A DNA stretch of 64,000 nt from Blasia pusilla. Lineage: Eukaryota > Marchantiophyta > Marchantiopsida > Blasiales. The notes below the pieces were generated by a model. The model was not told the DNA's origin, did no database searches, and saw only the letters and a program-made list of their open reading frames with translations. The DNA lies in assembly GCA_050084515.1 (NCBI GenBank), contig CM114274.1, forward strand, positions 15,438,001 to 15,502,000. The letters are read 5' to 3'. The number at the start of each line of letters is the position of its first letter. Position 1 is the first letter of the stretch. The translations under genes and the position numbers were made by a program. This document shows positions 36,001-47,432 of this stretch, one piece after another.

Positions 36001-38198
36001 AATGTTTGGAATATTAAGAATATTTCTAACTTGGTCTTGCAACTACAATTCAAGCGACGAGCTAGGAACTGACTTGCGACTTGTGAGTCTCGACTGTTTA
36101 ACAAGTCCCAATACTTGCAAGCCATTTGTAATTCATGGTAATAGCAAAGAAGCCGCATATAATATTGCAACTACCAATAGTCACAAAGTACGTGGAAGTA
36201 TGGGAACTTAGAAAGTGCAAATGCTGCAACTTGCAAATAAGACGCAACTAAGCCCGCAACTTCCAACTAATTTGAGAGTGTTGAAACAGGCAGATTTCGA
36301 ATTCTATGCGAATCCCCACACACAATTATTGGCCATAAATTCCCCTTTTGCTTCTAATCCCCTCCATTTTTTCTTTTCCTCTTAACTTTCCAAAACTTCT
36401 CTCCTCATTTTTTTAACTACTTTCTTTCTACAGATGTGCTAGCTCTTAGGTTTTTTTGGATGGGAGTTTTCTTTTATGTTGAGGGAGATGTAAATGAGTG
36501 AAGTTGATTTTTTCCATGTTTTCTTTCCAAAAATTTTAAAAGGAAAGTGGGAAAAAATCCATCCATTTAGAAGAAGCCAAATCCCCTTGAAAATGTGTAT
36601 AATGAACCAAAAAAAAGAGCATAAAATAACTAGTTTGGGAGTGCACAAAATTGCTACCTTGCGATTGTGTTTTTGATACTTATATGTGACTATGCAAACT
36701 CACTAGTCAACTACTCTTTGCGAGCCAAGTTTGAGGATTAGGAGTTGTGTTATGGCCAATTTTGTAGTCATTGAGATTGCCTTGTGAGTGTGTTGAAACA
36801 ATACTTCAAAGCCGGGACCAAGTCGCAAAGTGTTGCTCACAATCGTAATCGTGAGACTATGTTGCGATTTCCTTGCGTTTGTGTAGCCATTGTGTCGCGA
36901 CCTTTACGTTAGATTTGATTTTCATTCAATATAATTAAAGAACGATGTGTTTCCCATCCTATTTTCAATATAGAACCTAATTATGTGAATTATATGTCAT
37001 GTGTAAGGTTAATGTACATAGGTTTTGGTTGTGTATGATAGTGATGTATGTAGCGTAACAATATGTCTGCTTGAGACAAATATCATAAGCTCACAAAGCT
37101 ATTCAAGAGAAAGTAAGGCATGCAAGAACTTCTTATCCGGGAGTTTTATGATATGCTCCGATATAAAGGGCGCAAAAAATGACATGACGCAAAACAATGA
37201 AATTAACACAAGACAAGGGAGGGACAGGAATGAAGAAGGGGCCTCACCCTTACTCCTCTAAAATGTACTATGGTGTTAACGACCCCAACATTACATCGTC
37301 ACTTGGATCTATAAGGTCCCCAATCTAACTTGGTGATTCTATCTCGCTACAATCGAGCTTGAATCTTGCTAGAGGGGAGTCCGTGAGTGTGGAATGGGGA
37401 ATTAATCCTACTTTATCTCCAATGAACTTTGGGGATGCTAGCTAGGAGGGATTTTATTCCCTCACCATGCCCACGTAGCTAACCAATGGTGGAACTATGT
37501 GTTGGCTTGCCGAAGTATGTGCAATCCACCGAGTACTAATTGAGATCATAGTCAAAACAAAAGTTCAAAATTTGCAAGCCTCCCCAACGATTAAAGAGTA
37601 TTGGCTCTCAAGATTACATTCTTGAACGTGTAGATAGCCCTGAAAGAGTTGAATTCCATTGTGATGAGCACATTATAGACAATAATACTTGAAGTTCTAA
37701 TGGAAGAAAAGAAGAAGTAAAGAGGCATCCGAGAGAGGTCAAAAGGAAAGGCAAATCAATATATGTGTTTCTAAACTTCAAATTAAAGTTGTAAGCTTTA
37801 AGCTTATGATGCCTAGTGTGTAAATTGACATCACATTCTCATTGGTTGTCTTATTGATCATTTGTGTAATCTATTAGATTACGCTTAGACGACTTGGATC
37901 CGACATATTTACTGATGTTATTCCCACCCAGTGGAGCGCAATGATGAATGTAAACAATGAGTCCCCAAACAATCTCCCTTCAGTCCGTAAGGGATCAGAT
38001 TAGTGTGCTCTTCTCTCAGACACCCTAAAGTAAGATGGATCTCATACAAATATTATATCAACAACTTACTAACAAAAAAATAAAATCAGATAGCGAGTGC
38101 AAATGGGCCGAGCTATAATTCGCGTTGAGGGCGCGTTCCTTAAGAAGGCGCATCAATGGAAAATGCACTATTGGCCAATAGACCTTAGCAAGAGTGCA
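36001..38198. other. No gene recognised
   Basis: AT-rich at first, with short frames lacking domains. A TATA-like ATATAAAGGG near 37160 is preceded by a weak match to the terminal-repeat end (GTGATGTATGTAGCG, near 37040), hinting at one more decayed LTR. No ends could be set. Confidence 0.35.
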
Positions 38199-39230
38199 TG
38201 TGATACCCAAAATTTTGTACTTCGGAAGAAATGTATCTTTTTATTGAACAAAGACTCTTGTATATTATGGTTTTGATTATTATATGCAATTATGGAGAAG
38301 AACGAGTAAGATTCAAGTGAATCACGAAGCTCCTAAGACAAGGCAGAGAGATGGAAGATCAAGGATTTGCCTTAGAGGAGAATCAAAAGCCGTAACGAAG
38401 TATAAATGATCAACGCAAAGCTTACCAAAGCTCAACGAAGCTCTGTACACGAAGTACTTTGCTCTTAAGCGAAGCACGAAGAGCGAAGCACGAAGAGAAT
38501 GAAGAATGAAGAGCTTCGTCCTCCGGAAATTCAGCGAAGCTCAGTATGATTGTGATTCGAACCGGCACATAGTTAAAACAGTTAGCCTAGGAAGAAGCGC
38601 AACCCTTTGTATCAGATAGACAATTATGACAATTTTGTTCCCCGGATTCCTAGGGATCATCGGAAAAGGAACGCACACCATAGATCTAGGTAGTTCCAAA
38701 TATTGAAGAGACACCAACTTCATCAAGAACGCTTCGAATCTTAGAAACGCTCCTACTCTCGAGAATATTTAAGAAACAAGACCGAAGCTACAATTATCAT
38801 TCGCTCATGAAGTCCTTATGCTATAGGAATGGTCCAAGCAAGAGAGTTATACCCTCTCGAGCTTGTATATACTTTGAAGTTTTCCCATTCGTGATGGAGT
38901 AGTAAAGCAATCATTCATTCATTCTAATGTGCGATGCTTATGTCTGAATATTCTTCTTGGGTCTGCAGAGTGAAGAATGAATCAGGCGAACCTTTCTCAT
39001 CAATGGAATAATCAACATAGAGTTGTATGAAATCTGTTTGACAGAGAGTAACGTGCCAAGACAGATTGAGTTCCGAAAGTAGGAGAAGCCAACTTTATTC
39101 TTGAGATCTCTGTGAGGTTCCTAGATGGCGAGAGAACAATTTGCCTGAGCGTACTTTAAATTCCACTAGAGAGAATTGAAGAAGAAAACATGGGTACTAA
39201 GAAAGATCGGAAGATGTTACTGGAATGCTA
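38199..39230 (+). repeat. Possible solo LTR
   Basis: Starts TGTGATACCCAAAATTTTG, a common plant LTR start, and is about 1 kb of non-coding DNA with a short GAAGCACGAAGAGC-type repeat at 38460-38520. A possible end is GGAATGCTACA near 39231. No second copy and no target duplication were found, so this is weak. Confidence 0.3.
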
Positions 39231-39554
39231 CATTTGAATTACATAATCAACCACACTACTTTTACAACATAATAATCACTTTATCCTCTCTTTTCATCCA
39301 AGAATGATCCTCTCGGGGATCGAACTCTACAAATGACTGTAAATAAGAAACACTTGGACATTACAATGCACAAGCTCGTGGTGAAATCAGAGAGCATAAG
39401 GGGATGGCGACAAAGTGCAGAGGTAGAGAGACATAGCGAGGGGGGAGACCGATCGGGACAAGAAGTGGAAAAAGGTCGAGGCAAGAAGAGCCGTACCTCC
39501 TCATTGACTGAGTCCAACGGTGCACTATAAGGAGGCGTTGTCACCTCCGCACTC

Positions 39555-39640
39555 TCTACAGATCGGATGGTCTGATCTATGCAACCTAGATAGGATGGTC
39601 GGATCTGCCCAACCTAGATTAGATGGTCCGGATAAAAAAT
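39555..39640 (+). repeat. Short imperfect tandem repeat, about 33-bp unit
   Basis: Variants of GATCGGATGGTC and CAACCTAGAT alternate two to three times (about 39558-39633). No function is inferred. Confidence 0.55.
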
Positions 39641-40084
39641 ATTGGACTATCCTTAATTTCCTATGAATCCCCTCTCCTTAACCTCCTTTCCTCTTTCCAT
39701 TTGTTCTCTTCTTTTCTACTGTGAATTTGTCAAATATTTTTTTATGAATTAGATTTCCCTTCTTTTTCCCCTTTCCTTCTTTCAAAATTCGTTATGTATT
39801 TTTCCTTATGCTACATAAAATTATTTATTTTCATTTTATCCACAAATCTCACTTTTTTACCCATGTATGCATCACATTAATCTATCAGATATGTTTGCTA
39901 TATGTTTGCGATGATGGAAAAATATGCACTTTGTGATATCACCAATTTACCTCTTAGCCTCCAACGTTATGGAGTATCTAGCTTATTCATGTAATACAAA
40001 TTTATCCAACGCACATTTATATTTGATGTCATCAAATTTTGTTGATTTGCATTATTGTATGTTTTTCATTACATTGAATTATTT

Positions 40085-40402
40085 CCACGCATATAACTTT
40101 ATGTCGGCACTTTGTTTCATATACTTCCTATTCCAAAAAATCGTACGGATTTATGTGACTACCGTAAGGTATTGCATGTGTAGGGCCAGAAAAGAAGTAG
40201 AACTATTTGTGCTCAAAAGTTCGCATATCAAAGAATACAAGAACCACGCATATAACTTTATGTCAGCACTTTGTTTCACATACTTCCTCTTCCAAAAAAT
40301 CCTTCGGATTTATGTGCAACCGTAAGGTATTGCATGTTGAGGGCCAAAAAAGAAGTAGAGCTATTTGTGTTCAAAAGTTAGCAGATCAAAGAAAACAAGA
40401 AC
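40085..40402 (+). repeat. 159-bp tandem repeat, units A and B
   Basis: Unit A (40085-40243) and unit B (40244-40402) both start CCACGCATATAACTTTATGT and end CAAGAA or CAAGAAC. A third unit C (41409-41567) continues the array after a solo LTR. Units differ by scattered substitutions. No coding potential across units. Confidence 0.85.
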
Positions 40403-41403
40403 TGTCGCGACCCTCATAACCAAACAACACCAAATATGCGCCAAGTGAAACATGAGAACTCAAGTGAACTTACGTCGCGATGTTTGCGCTTTGGAGAGGC
40501 GTTTGGAAAGGTCTCTTGGAAAATTCCAAGAGACAAAACGCGGAACAAAGTTGTGCGTTTCATGCGTTAGTGGTCGCGACCAGGAAACCTAGACCAAACG
40601 CGAGTCAAGACTTGAGATGAGTTGAGTCTTGGGAGGTTCGTTGCCAAAGAGGTGAGTACCAGTTTGGAACACAACTAGCGTTTGGGAGAATCTAACTGTG
40701 TTTAGGACCATAACATTGAGCTCCAAGATGCATTCGGGACATGTAAGAGCGCGTTGAAAAGATTATCTTGAGACGCTTCCAATGCATCAAAGATCTTAGC
40801 AAAAAACTATTGTGAGAGCAATTAGATTGAGGGCCAATTGGAGAGGCCCGGGTGTCTTTCCCTAAATTTAGGGGAACCCCGGAGATCCCCATAAGTACTT
40901 ATAAGGGAGGAGTCTCTCCGAGATGTCTCAAAACACGAATCCCCACTTTGAGGGCCAAATGGCATTTCAGAGGCACGGGATGGAACAAGAGTTTGACGTT
41001 GGAACTTGAAACCCAAACCTGATCCAAGGGAATGGACTTTGTACGCCACACTTGGATTCCAACCCGAGATTCACTTTATGCAAGTCTCGGTTAGGGACTC
41101 ATTGGATGTCCATTGGACACTTGGAACCACCACGCTCAAAACGCCATTTCAGGTTTATGAACCGACCAGAAAGTCTGTCCCAAGTCTTTCGAGACTTGCC
41201 CGTGTTGTAAACCGCGAAACTAGGAAGGTTGAGCTTGATGAGAGTCCGAGACAAGAACTCGGAAGGTTAGCCCGCTGATTGATCCAAGACACGACTAACC
41301 ATAGAGCGTGTTTGGATGTTGATCAGCGTTGAGAGCGTGACCTACAGAACACACGCTTCCGCAACAAACAAGATTAACGTTCAAGGAGAGTAGGCGTACG
41401 ACA
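40403..41403 (+). repeat. 1001-bp solo LTR with 5-bp target duplication
   Basis: Starts TGTCGCGACC and ends CGTACGACA, giving TG...CA ends. It is flanked by AGAAC on both sides (40398-40402 and 41404-41408), the expected 5-bp duplication. It interrupts the 159-bp tandem array exactly between units B and C, so the empty site is visible. It is GC-richer than its surroundings. No internal coding region is left, so it arose by LTR-LTR recombination. The parent family is not otherwise present in the window. Confidence 0.9.
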
Positions 41404-41408
41404 AGAAC

Positions 41409-41567
41409 CATGCATATAACTTTATGTCAGAACTTTGTTTCACATACTTCCTCTTCCAAAAAACCCTACGGATTTACGTGACTACCGTAAGGTATTGCAT
41501 ATTGAGGGCCCTAAAATAAGTAAAGCTATTTTTGTTCAAAAGTTAGCAGATGAAAGAAAACAAGAAC
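41409..41567 (+). repeat. 159-bp tandem repeat, unit C
   Basis: Third unit of the array at 40085, starting CCATGCATATAACTTTATGT; displaced by the solo LTR. Confidence 0.85.
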
Positions 41568-41687
41568 CTCCCCTCCATATTCCTTACGTGGAATCATGAC
41601 AAAAACCTCCCCTCCATTATGACTCATGATGGAATTTCTAATATTCCCAATGATGAATTCCACCTACATAATATCGGATTTTTTTAG

Positions 41688-42206
41688 GAGGAGATAATTT
41701 TTCCCAAGGATGGAGAGTGTGAAGTTTTAATCGGAAATACTTCAACATTGCCGATGGCCATGATACCTACTTATGTATTGCCAATATGTGATTCATGTGG
41801 CATCATACCTAGTACAGATGAAACGTGTGTTCCTCTAAATGATCAGTCTATCAATGATTCTTAGCCTATTATTGAGAGGATATCTATTCAACAACATGAT
41901 GAGGTATCTACTCATGTACTGCCTATAGTTATTGAGCAATTATCTTCAACAAGTCATGGGTTAAATCTCCCAACAAAGAGTGCTCATTCATCAATTCAAA
42001 ATGTTGAGAGAGTTCAACAAGTCAAAATGTCAATCAATCTTGCACGAACTCAAAATTGCGAAGAGAGTGATATAAAAAAGTTAAGATTGAGTGGAAGTAT
42101 CAACCAAAGAACCCGTCATCATACTATTGGTAATATGACAAAAATATGCCCTTTATACTATGTTTTACATTGGAAGTGTGAAAAGGTAAAGAGTACAAGG
42201 TTTTAG
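41688..42206 (+). pseudogene. Long frame with one stop, unknown protein
   Basis: About 170 codons are open except for a single TAG near 41862. The text includes MIPTYVLPICDSCGIIP, THVLPIVIEQLSSTSHG and SINLARTQNCEESDIKKL. No known domain is recognised. A repeated VLP-containing motif occurs twice. It ends beside a terminal repeat of the MT-Ty3 group. It could be a remnant of an unknown transposon protein or chance. Confidence 0.3.
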
Positions 42207-42497
42207 AACTATGTCGTGCGTATATACATTGCTACACAATCCACATCGCTGGTCACATCTACATACCACACAATACCAATCTTCCCCAATATACGATAGA
42301 TCCATACATAAATGAAACATACTCACCCATATACACGGGGATCCCACAAAAAATCAAATGTAGTAAAAATTGCTCACTCGGCCTAAAACTCCACTAATGA
42401 ATCTACATCGGTATATCAAATTACATCCACCCTATGCTATGAGGGAATCAAGACGCTAGCACCCTAACTCCTACACATCCACACACGTTTATGCAAG

Positions 42498-42507
42498 AGA
42501 GGCGCTC
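42498..42507. repeat. Target site duplication, left
   Basis: AGAGGCGCTC, repeated exactly at 51871-51880 on the other side of the Mutator-like element. Confidence 0.85.
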
Positions 42508-42580
42508 GGGGGCTGGTATTCTGACAGGAGAGAGTAAGAGAGGAGAGGAACAGAGGAAGAGAGGAGAGTCTCTCTTCAAA
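42508..42580 (+). repeat. Left terminal inverted repeat of Mutator-like copy 1
   Basis: Starts GGGGGCTGGTATTCTGACAG and continues into a GA-rich tract (GAGGAGAGGAAC, GAGGAAGAGAGGAG). A near-identical start, GGGGGCTTGTATTATGACAG, occurs at 62891. The right end aligns only from the GA-rich tract on, so the outermost 15-20 bases differ between the two ends. Confidence 0.75.
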
Positions 42581-42871
42581 AAAAAAGGCCAAATCCGCCT
42601 CCTCTCTTTAAAACTTTTTGACATATTTGAAATTTTTGTTTGCTTTCAAATTCATGAAATCTTTAGAAGAGAGTATTTAGTGGTCCACATTTGGCCCTAA
42701 AAAAACTTCCTCTTTCCTGGGGGCGAGAAAAAAGGAGACATCATAAGACCACCCTAAACATTTTTCCATCACTCTCCATGTGAGCCTAAGTTTCTTAACA
42801 TTCCCTGTCTCGGTCAACAAAAAGCAGTGCCCTTGGTATTTTTGTTGTTTGTCTGTGTCTTCCCAAGGATC

Positions 42872-45800
42872 ATGGGATGTATTCTCCTTGGGACAACCCG
42901 GGCACCTCTCGCTTCCGCTTCTCCCTAGCCTGGGGACGGCTTGTCGGGGTTTCTATGACCTCGGATTCTGGTGGCGTTTTTTTCGCCGAGGACATGGTCC
43001 GACCCTCTCTCCCCTTTCGTCCGGGACGATTCCGCCTCTGGCCTTGAATCTTCACCTCTCTTTGGGAAGACTCGGCCTCTGAATTTTCCCTCCCCTTGCC
43101 TTGCCTTTGAGACCCGTTGTGGATTTGTCTTTGGTGTCCAGGACCTTGGAAGCCAACTCGGTGCATCTCGTGGGCCTGCTCTTCTACATCTCCTCCGAAG
43201 AAGTCTTCAGTGGGCGAAATTGGGGATGTCGTCTTGTCTGAGGCCCTTTGCATCACGAAGCACTCGTAAGTCCTTATCCGTGATGTCTTCAGGGTCGTTG
43301 AAGTCGAGCCAAATGGGGCAATTCTCCACCTCCCAATCGGACATGTGCTGCCCCATCTCCACGTCGTACATGGAGAATGTCTCTGCATCCGGCGGCGAAG
43401 CCCAAAATTTTAAGGCTACCGGTAATTTTCCCCACGTACTTGCGTTCTTACAGTGGACAAGGTACCTGAAGACCATCCGTTGGGCAGCTTTTAGTCAAAC
43501 AGAATCGGCCGGTTGCTCCTGTAGATCTCGCTTCTTCTTCGCTTGATCCCGTTTGTTCCCCTCTACTTCTTCGTCAAGCTCTGCCTGAGGGAGGATGCAA
43601 ACCTTGAACATGGTCTTGAATCCTAGGTTTTTTGTTGGCTTGTCCCGGATGTCGTCAAGCCAAACCTCGTAATCTCCAGAACTTTCAAGGTTTGCTTTCG
43701 GCGGAATGGGCTCTAATCTTTTGAGCTCCTCTTGCAGACCGTCCGGCACGGACTTCCCCATTACCCGCAACGCGTCCCAGAACGACCATTCGCGTAGCCA
43801 ATGCGAGATCACTGATTTGGACACACCCGGAGGATGGTGTGCCGCCCTCTTCTGGGCCTATGAGCCCTCGAGACTGATTTTCATCAATCGTATCCTCCTG
43901 AACTCGCTTATCCCGGACAACGCAAACCAATGCACGCGATCCAGCGATACTTTCTCCCCAATCCGACCATGCGGATCTTCATCCCTCTTCCGCTGGCGCT
44001 TGGTAATCGCCTTCAGCCCCTTGTAGAACTCTGGACCAAGTTCGGGGTTGAGAATGCTGATGTATCGCTGCATCTTGCTCGCCGTGTATTTCGTTGCAGC
44101 AGATACTGCATCTTGGATGAATTTGGCGCGCTCAGACGCAGATACCTTCTCCCTCCGCTCCAACTCCAGTGCAGCGCTTTTCTTCGTGGCCTGTATCTTC
44201 GACCAGCAAAGGATGGTTACGGCTGCATCTTGAGAAATAAACTTGTTTGCCCAAGCTTTCTTCTTAATCTGAGCACCCTTTGCAAGCATCTGATTGACGA
44301 GGGCATCGCCCAAGAACCCCTTGTACTCTCCCGGGTGCGTCGTAAGCACCTTCCTCACCCGATCGCAGTCCTGGATCCAGTGGTGGGTGACATTCCCCTC
44401 CGATACAATCATGCACATCCAAACTCAACCCATCAGGAAATTACATGGGTTCCTGCAACCCGTTGGACTCCGACGGGTCGTCACAGCTCAAGGTTGGATT
44501 CTAGCAACGAGCTTAATGATGCAACCGTCGAGTCCGACGGATTGCATTCAGATTTGCTAATGCTGGTAAGCAAACCGTCGAGTCCGACGGGTTGCTCGAT
44601 AGGCCGCCTTGTGAGGATGTTTTTAAGAATGCAACTCGTCGGACTCGACGAGTTGCTCAGTGATCGCAGTTTAGAAGGTTTTTCCCAAAGCAACCCGCCG
44701 GAGTCCGACGGGTTGCTTGCCTCGAAGCTTTTTTTCCCCATATCAACCCGTCGGAGTCCGATGGGTTGATTTCGGCCAAAAAAAGTTTCGTTTTTGGCCA
44801 TCGTCGTCGGATTCCGACGACGTGCAATCTTAAAAACATCCGAAAAAGCGTGCGATCCAAAGAACCCGTCGAGTCGGACGACGAGTTGCTTTCGGAAAAA
44901 ACAAACCTAACCCATTCATCAATCGAGCAACTCATCGGAGTCCGACGAGTTGCGAAAGTGTTAAAGATACTCACGTGTTCATGGCATGCATTGCCATCTC
45001 CACCGTCGCCATGTGATGAGGGTATGGGTGAAGGACCACCGCCTTCACGCAAAAAATGTGCCTCCAATGAGTTGGGCGCTCCTCCAAACTTGGTCCACGC
45101 CATGAACTCGTGATTTCCATCCCGGGATGAAGAAATGCGATTCCTCATCCGGTGAATTCCGTGCGCTCAACTTGCCTTTGAAGTCCTGGTCTCGCATCCT
45201 CCGAATGTGTCGAGCTTTTCCAAGTCCTCCTCGGTAACGAGCTTGGGTTCCATGCTCGTCGTAAGGCTGAACATAGAAGGGAGGAAAGTCGTCGGCGTAG
45301 GATGTTGTCGCCGCCGATTGTTTTAGCTTCGCGATGTCCTCGTCGGACTGAATTTCGCGGACGTATTCCATTGTCCGCAATCGGCAGAGTAGAATCCTTG
45401 GGGCGTTGTGGCCCTCCATGAGTGCCATCTGCTTTACCACCTGTCAGAACCGGGACAAGAATAAGCTACACTGAAATCCCAATGAATTGCAATTCACATA
45501 ATTAAAAAAACCCAGAACCTCTCTTACCCGCTCGAAAATGGGGTCGGTTTCTTGACCAACTAACTTGTCTGAGACAGAGGCTGGCAAATCGACTAGAAAC
45601 TTGTCGATCCAATAGAGGTCGATGTCCTCCGCCGGGCTTGGAGTGGAGAATGACCGCTCTCCGGCTTCTTCGGCCATGTCCACCATCTCCATGATGGCGG
45701 TCCTCATGACCTCGTCGTCATCGATTTCAACTTCTGTTGTTTCCACTATGTTGATTGTGTCCCCGGACTTCGTGGGGGACATTTCCCGCATCTCAACACT

Positions 45801-46157
45801 TGCGGTTGGACGGGCTGGGCTATCGTCAATGGCTATCGATTTTTCCCTCCTCGCTTAAGCCAATTCTGCCCTCCTCACCGACGCGTCCAGGCGCTTCTTT
45901 TCTCTCTTTTCGTCGGCGATCCTTTTCTTCAAGGCCTGCGACGTCTCGGCCTCTGCGTTCTGTTTATCTAGCGCCTCTTGAACACGTCTTGCAAGAAGCA
46001 CTTGGTTGTGCATCTCCGTTTCCCTTTCCCGCTCCTCAATTTCCTGCTGCCTAATTTCATTCGCCGAACGAGGCCCAGAAGAAGCTGACGCAGGAGTCCT
46101 AATGGACTTGGGAGTGAAGCTCCCTGACTTTTTGGATTTTGATTTTTTCCTCGTCAT
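42872..46157 (-). pseudogene. Second gene of the Mutator-like element, unknown function, at least four exons
   Basis: First block (46157-45855): basic Lys/Ser start (KKSKSKKSGS) then a Glu/Arg-rich coiled coil of about 60 residues. Second block (45791 to a donor at about 45527): an acidic segment (VETTEVEIDDDEVM). Third block: acceptor CAG near 45441, MALMEGHNAPRILLCRLRTM, up to a CACGTGAGT donor near 44971. The intron (about 44970-44430) contains palindrome cluster A. The fourth block, from about 44418 to 43207, is one frame with only two stops (about 43858 and 43495) and contains VTHHWIQDCDRVRKVL and IWLDFNDPEDITDKDLR. A basic, Gln/Arg-rich tail follows in another frame to 42870. I recognise no known domain. 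By position it is a partner gene like mudrB of MuDR, but it is divergent, not convergent, and shows no similarity I can name. Confidence 0.6.
44454..44954. repeat. Palindrome cluster A, nine units, in an apparent intron
   Basis: Nine units of a near-perfect palindrome with arms GCAACCCGTCGGA and TCCGACGGGTTGC around one central base, at about 44454, 44521, 44570, 44631, 44690, 44743, 44802, 44863 and 44928. Spacers differ in length (35-40 bases) and sequence. The unit at 44631-44656 has arms GCAACTCGTCG / CGACGAGTTGC, and the one at 44743-44769 ends T...A in place of G...C, so arm changes are paired. The cluster lies between the third and fourth blocks of the minus-strand gene. Confidence 0.85.
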
Positions 46158-46502
46158 TTTTTACGGAAATGCCTCCACCTATGTCCACGACAAATTCCTT
46201 GATCAGTCGCCTTGGTGATGTCAAGATGGGAGCTTGAATCGTCCCCTTATCGCTCGGTCGAACCGTCTCGCTCTCGTTCCCTCCTATCGACTCGCGATGT
46301 GTCGCCGTGTGAAATGCCCTTCAGATCGATCATTTCTTTGCGGAGAGTGAGGAGTGAGGAATGAAGATCGCGAAATGAGAAACCAAAAATGAGCAATTTC
46401 TGCCCTATTTATACTTTTCTAGCCGTTGGGCTGACCGTTGGGTCCCGTCGTCCTTTCGACGGCGACGTGCCAGATGTTACGGAAGTCCGGACGTGAAAAA
46501 TG

Positions 46503-47230
46503 GAAACCCGTCCGAGTCCGACAGGTTGCGCGGCTCCGCCATCCTGGGTACGTCGCCACGTGCGTGAGCAACCCGTCGGAGACCGACGGGTTGAGCGGCT
46601 CCGTCGTCTTCAGAAAAGAACGCAAGGTACCCGCGCAACCCGTTGGAGACCGACATGTTGCACGCCTCCGCGATCCTGGGTACGTCGCCACGTGCGCGAG
46701 CAACCCGTCGGAGACCAGCGGGTTGAGCGCCTCCATCGTCTTCGGAAAACAACGCGAGGTACCCGCGCAACCCGTCGGAGCCCGACATGTTGCGCGCCTC
46801 CGCCGTGTTTGGGACGGGAACGGGACGTATCTTGGGCAATCCTTCGGAGACCGTTGGGTTGCACGCTTCCCTCATCAAGGGTTAGGAACAAGGGCTTCCC
46901 GTGCAAGTCGTCGGAGTCTGGCTGGCTGCACCACAAGGCGAGGCCCTTGCGCAACCCGTTGGAGGGCGACGGGTTGCACCCCTCGCCGTCTTTGGGCTAA
47001 AAGGCGAGGCACCCACGGAATTCGTCGGGAACAGACGGTTTGCACGCCTCCGGTATCTTCGGGCAAGAAGGATCGGTATTCGAGCATCTTGTCAGAAAGC
47101 GATGGGTTGCTCGCTTTGAGAATGTTTAGCAGAAGTGTGCAACCCGTCCGATGCCGACGGGTTGCAGGCTTCGGTTAGCTTCGGGTAATTTTTGAGTTAC
47201 CAGGACTCCGACGGGTTCCAAGTGTGATGC
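46503..47230. repeat. Palindrome cluster B: about 65-bp tandem repeat between the divergent genes
   Basis: About twelve units spaced 49-71 bases apart, starting near 46503, 46566, 46635, 46698, 46765, 46836, 46901, 46950, 47015, 47082, 47137 and 47200. The palindrome core is shared, and here the spacers are also related (CGCCTCCGTCGTCTTCGG and GAGGTACCCGCGCAACCC types), so this is a true tandem array. Many units are imperfect (CCGACATGTTGC, CAGCGGGTTGAG). It occupies most of the gap between the starts of the two element genes. Confidence 0.85.
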
Positions 47231-47432
47231 GCAACCCTCTGCTTCCCAAATCCAGTAACATATTGCAACAGAATTGAATGTGTTAAAGAATTGGATCCAT
47301 TGTGTCAGACAATGTCACCCACTGAATTCATCTTGTTAGTAAAAATCTGTCAGGAGTATCTGTTTCATATTCACTATAAATTAAATATTCTCATTCTCAT
47401 TCTCAGCCTCCTCCCGTTGGAATCTTCTTGGA

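Noticed and set aside
39281-39544. Paired frames on both strands near 39300-39540
   Set aside because: Short, mutually antisense and without a domain.
44454-44716. Intrinsic transcription terminators
   Set aside because: Hairpins lack the following U tract and the genome is eukaryotic.
43930-44769. 279-codon plus-strand frame
   Set aside because: It is antisense to the minus-strand coding block 44418-43207 and then runs into palindrome cluster A; codon and peptide features favour the minus strand.
44454-44954. CRISPR-like array (repeats with unique spacers)
   Set aside because: Repeats are full palindromes with paired variation, spacing is uneven, there are no cas genes, and the context is a eukaryotic transposon intron.
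46438-47178. Long open frames across palindrome cluster B on both strands
   Set aside because: They arise from the GC-rich palindromic repeat, which is free of stops in several frames; the peptides are repeats of the unit (such as QPVGDRRVARL) without a domain.
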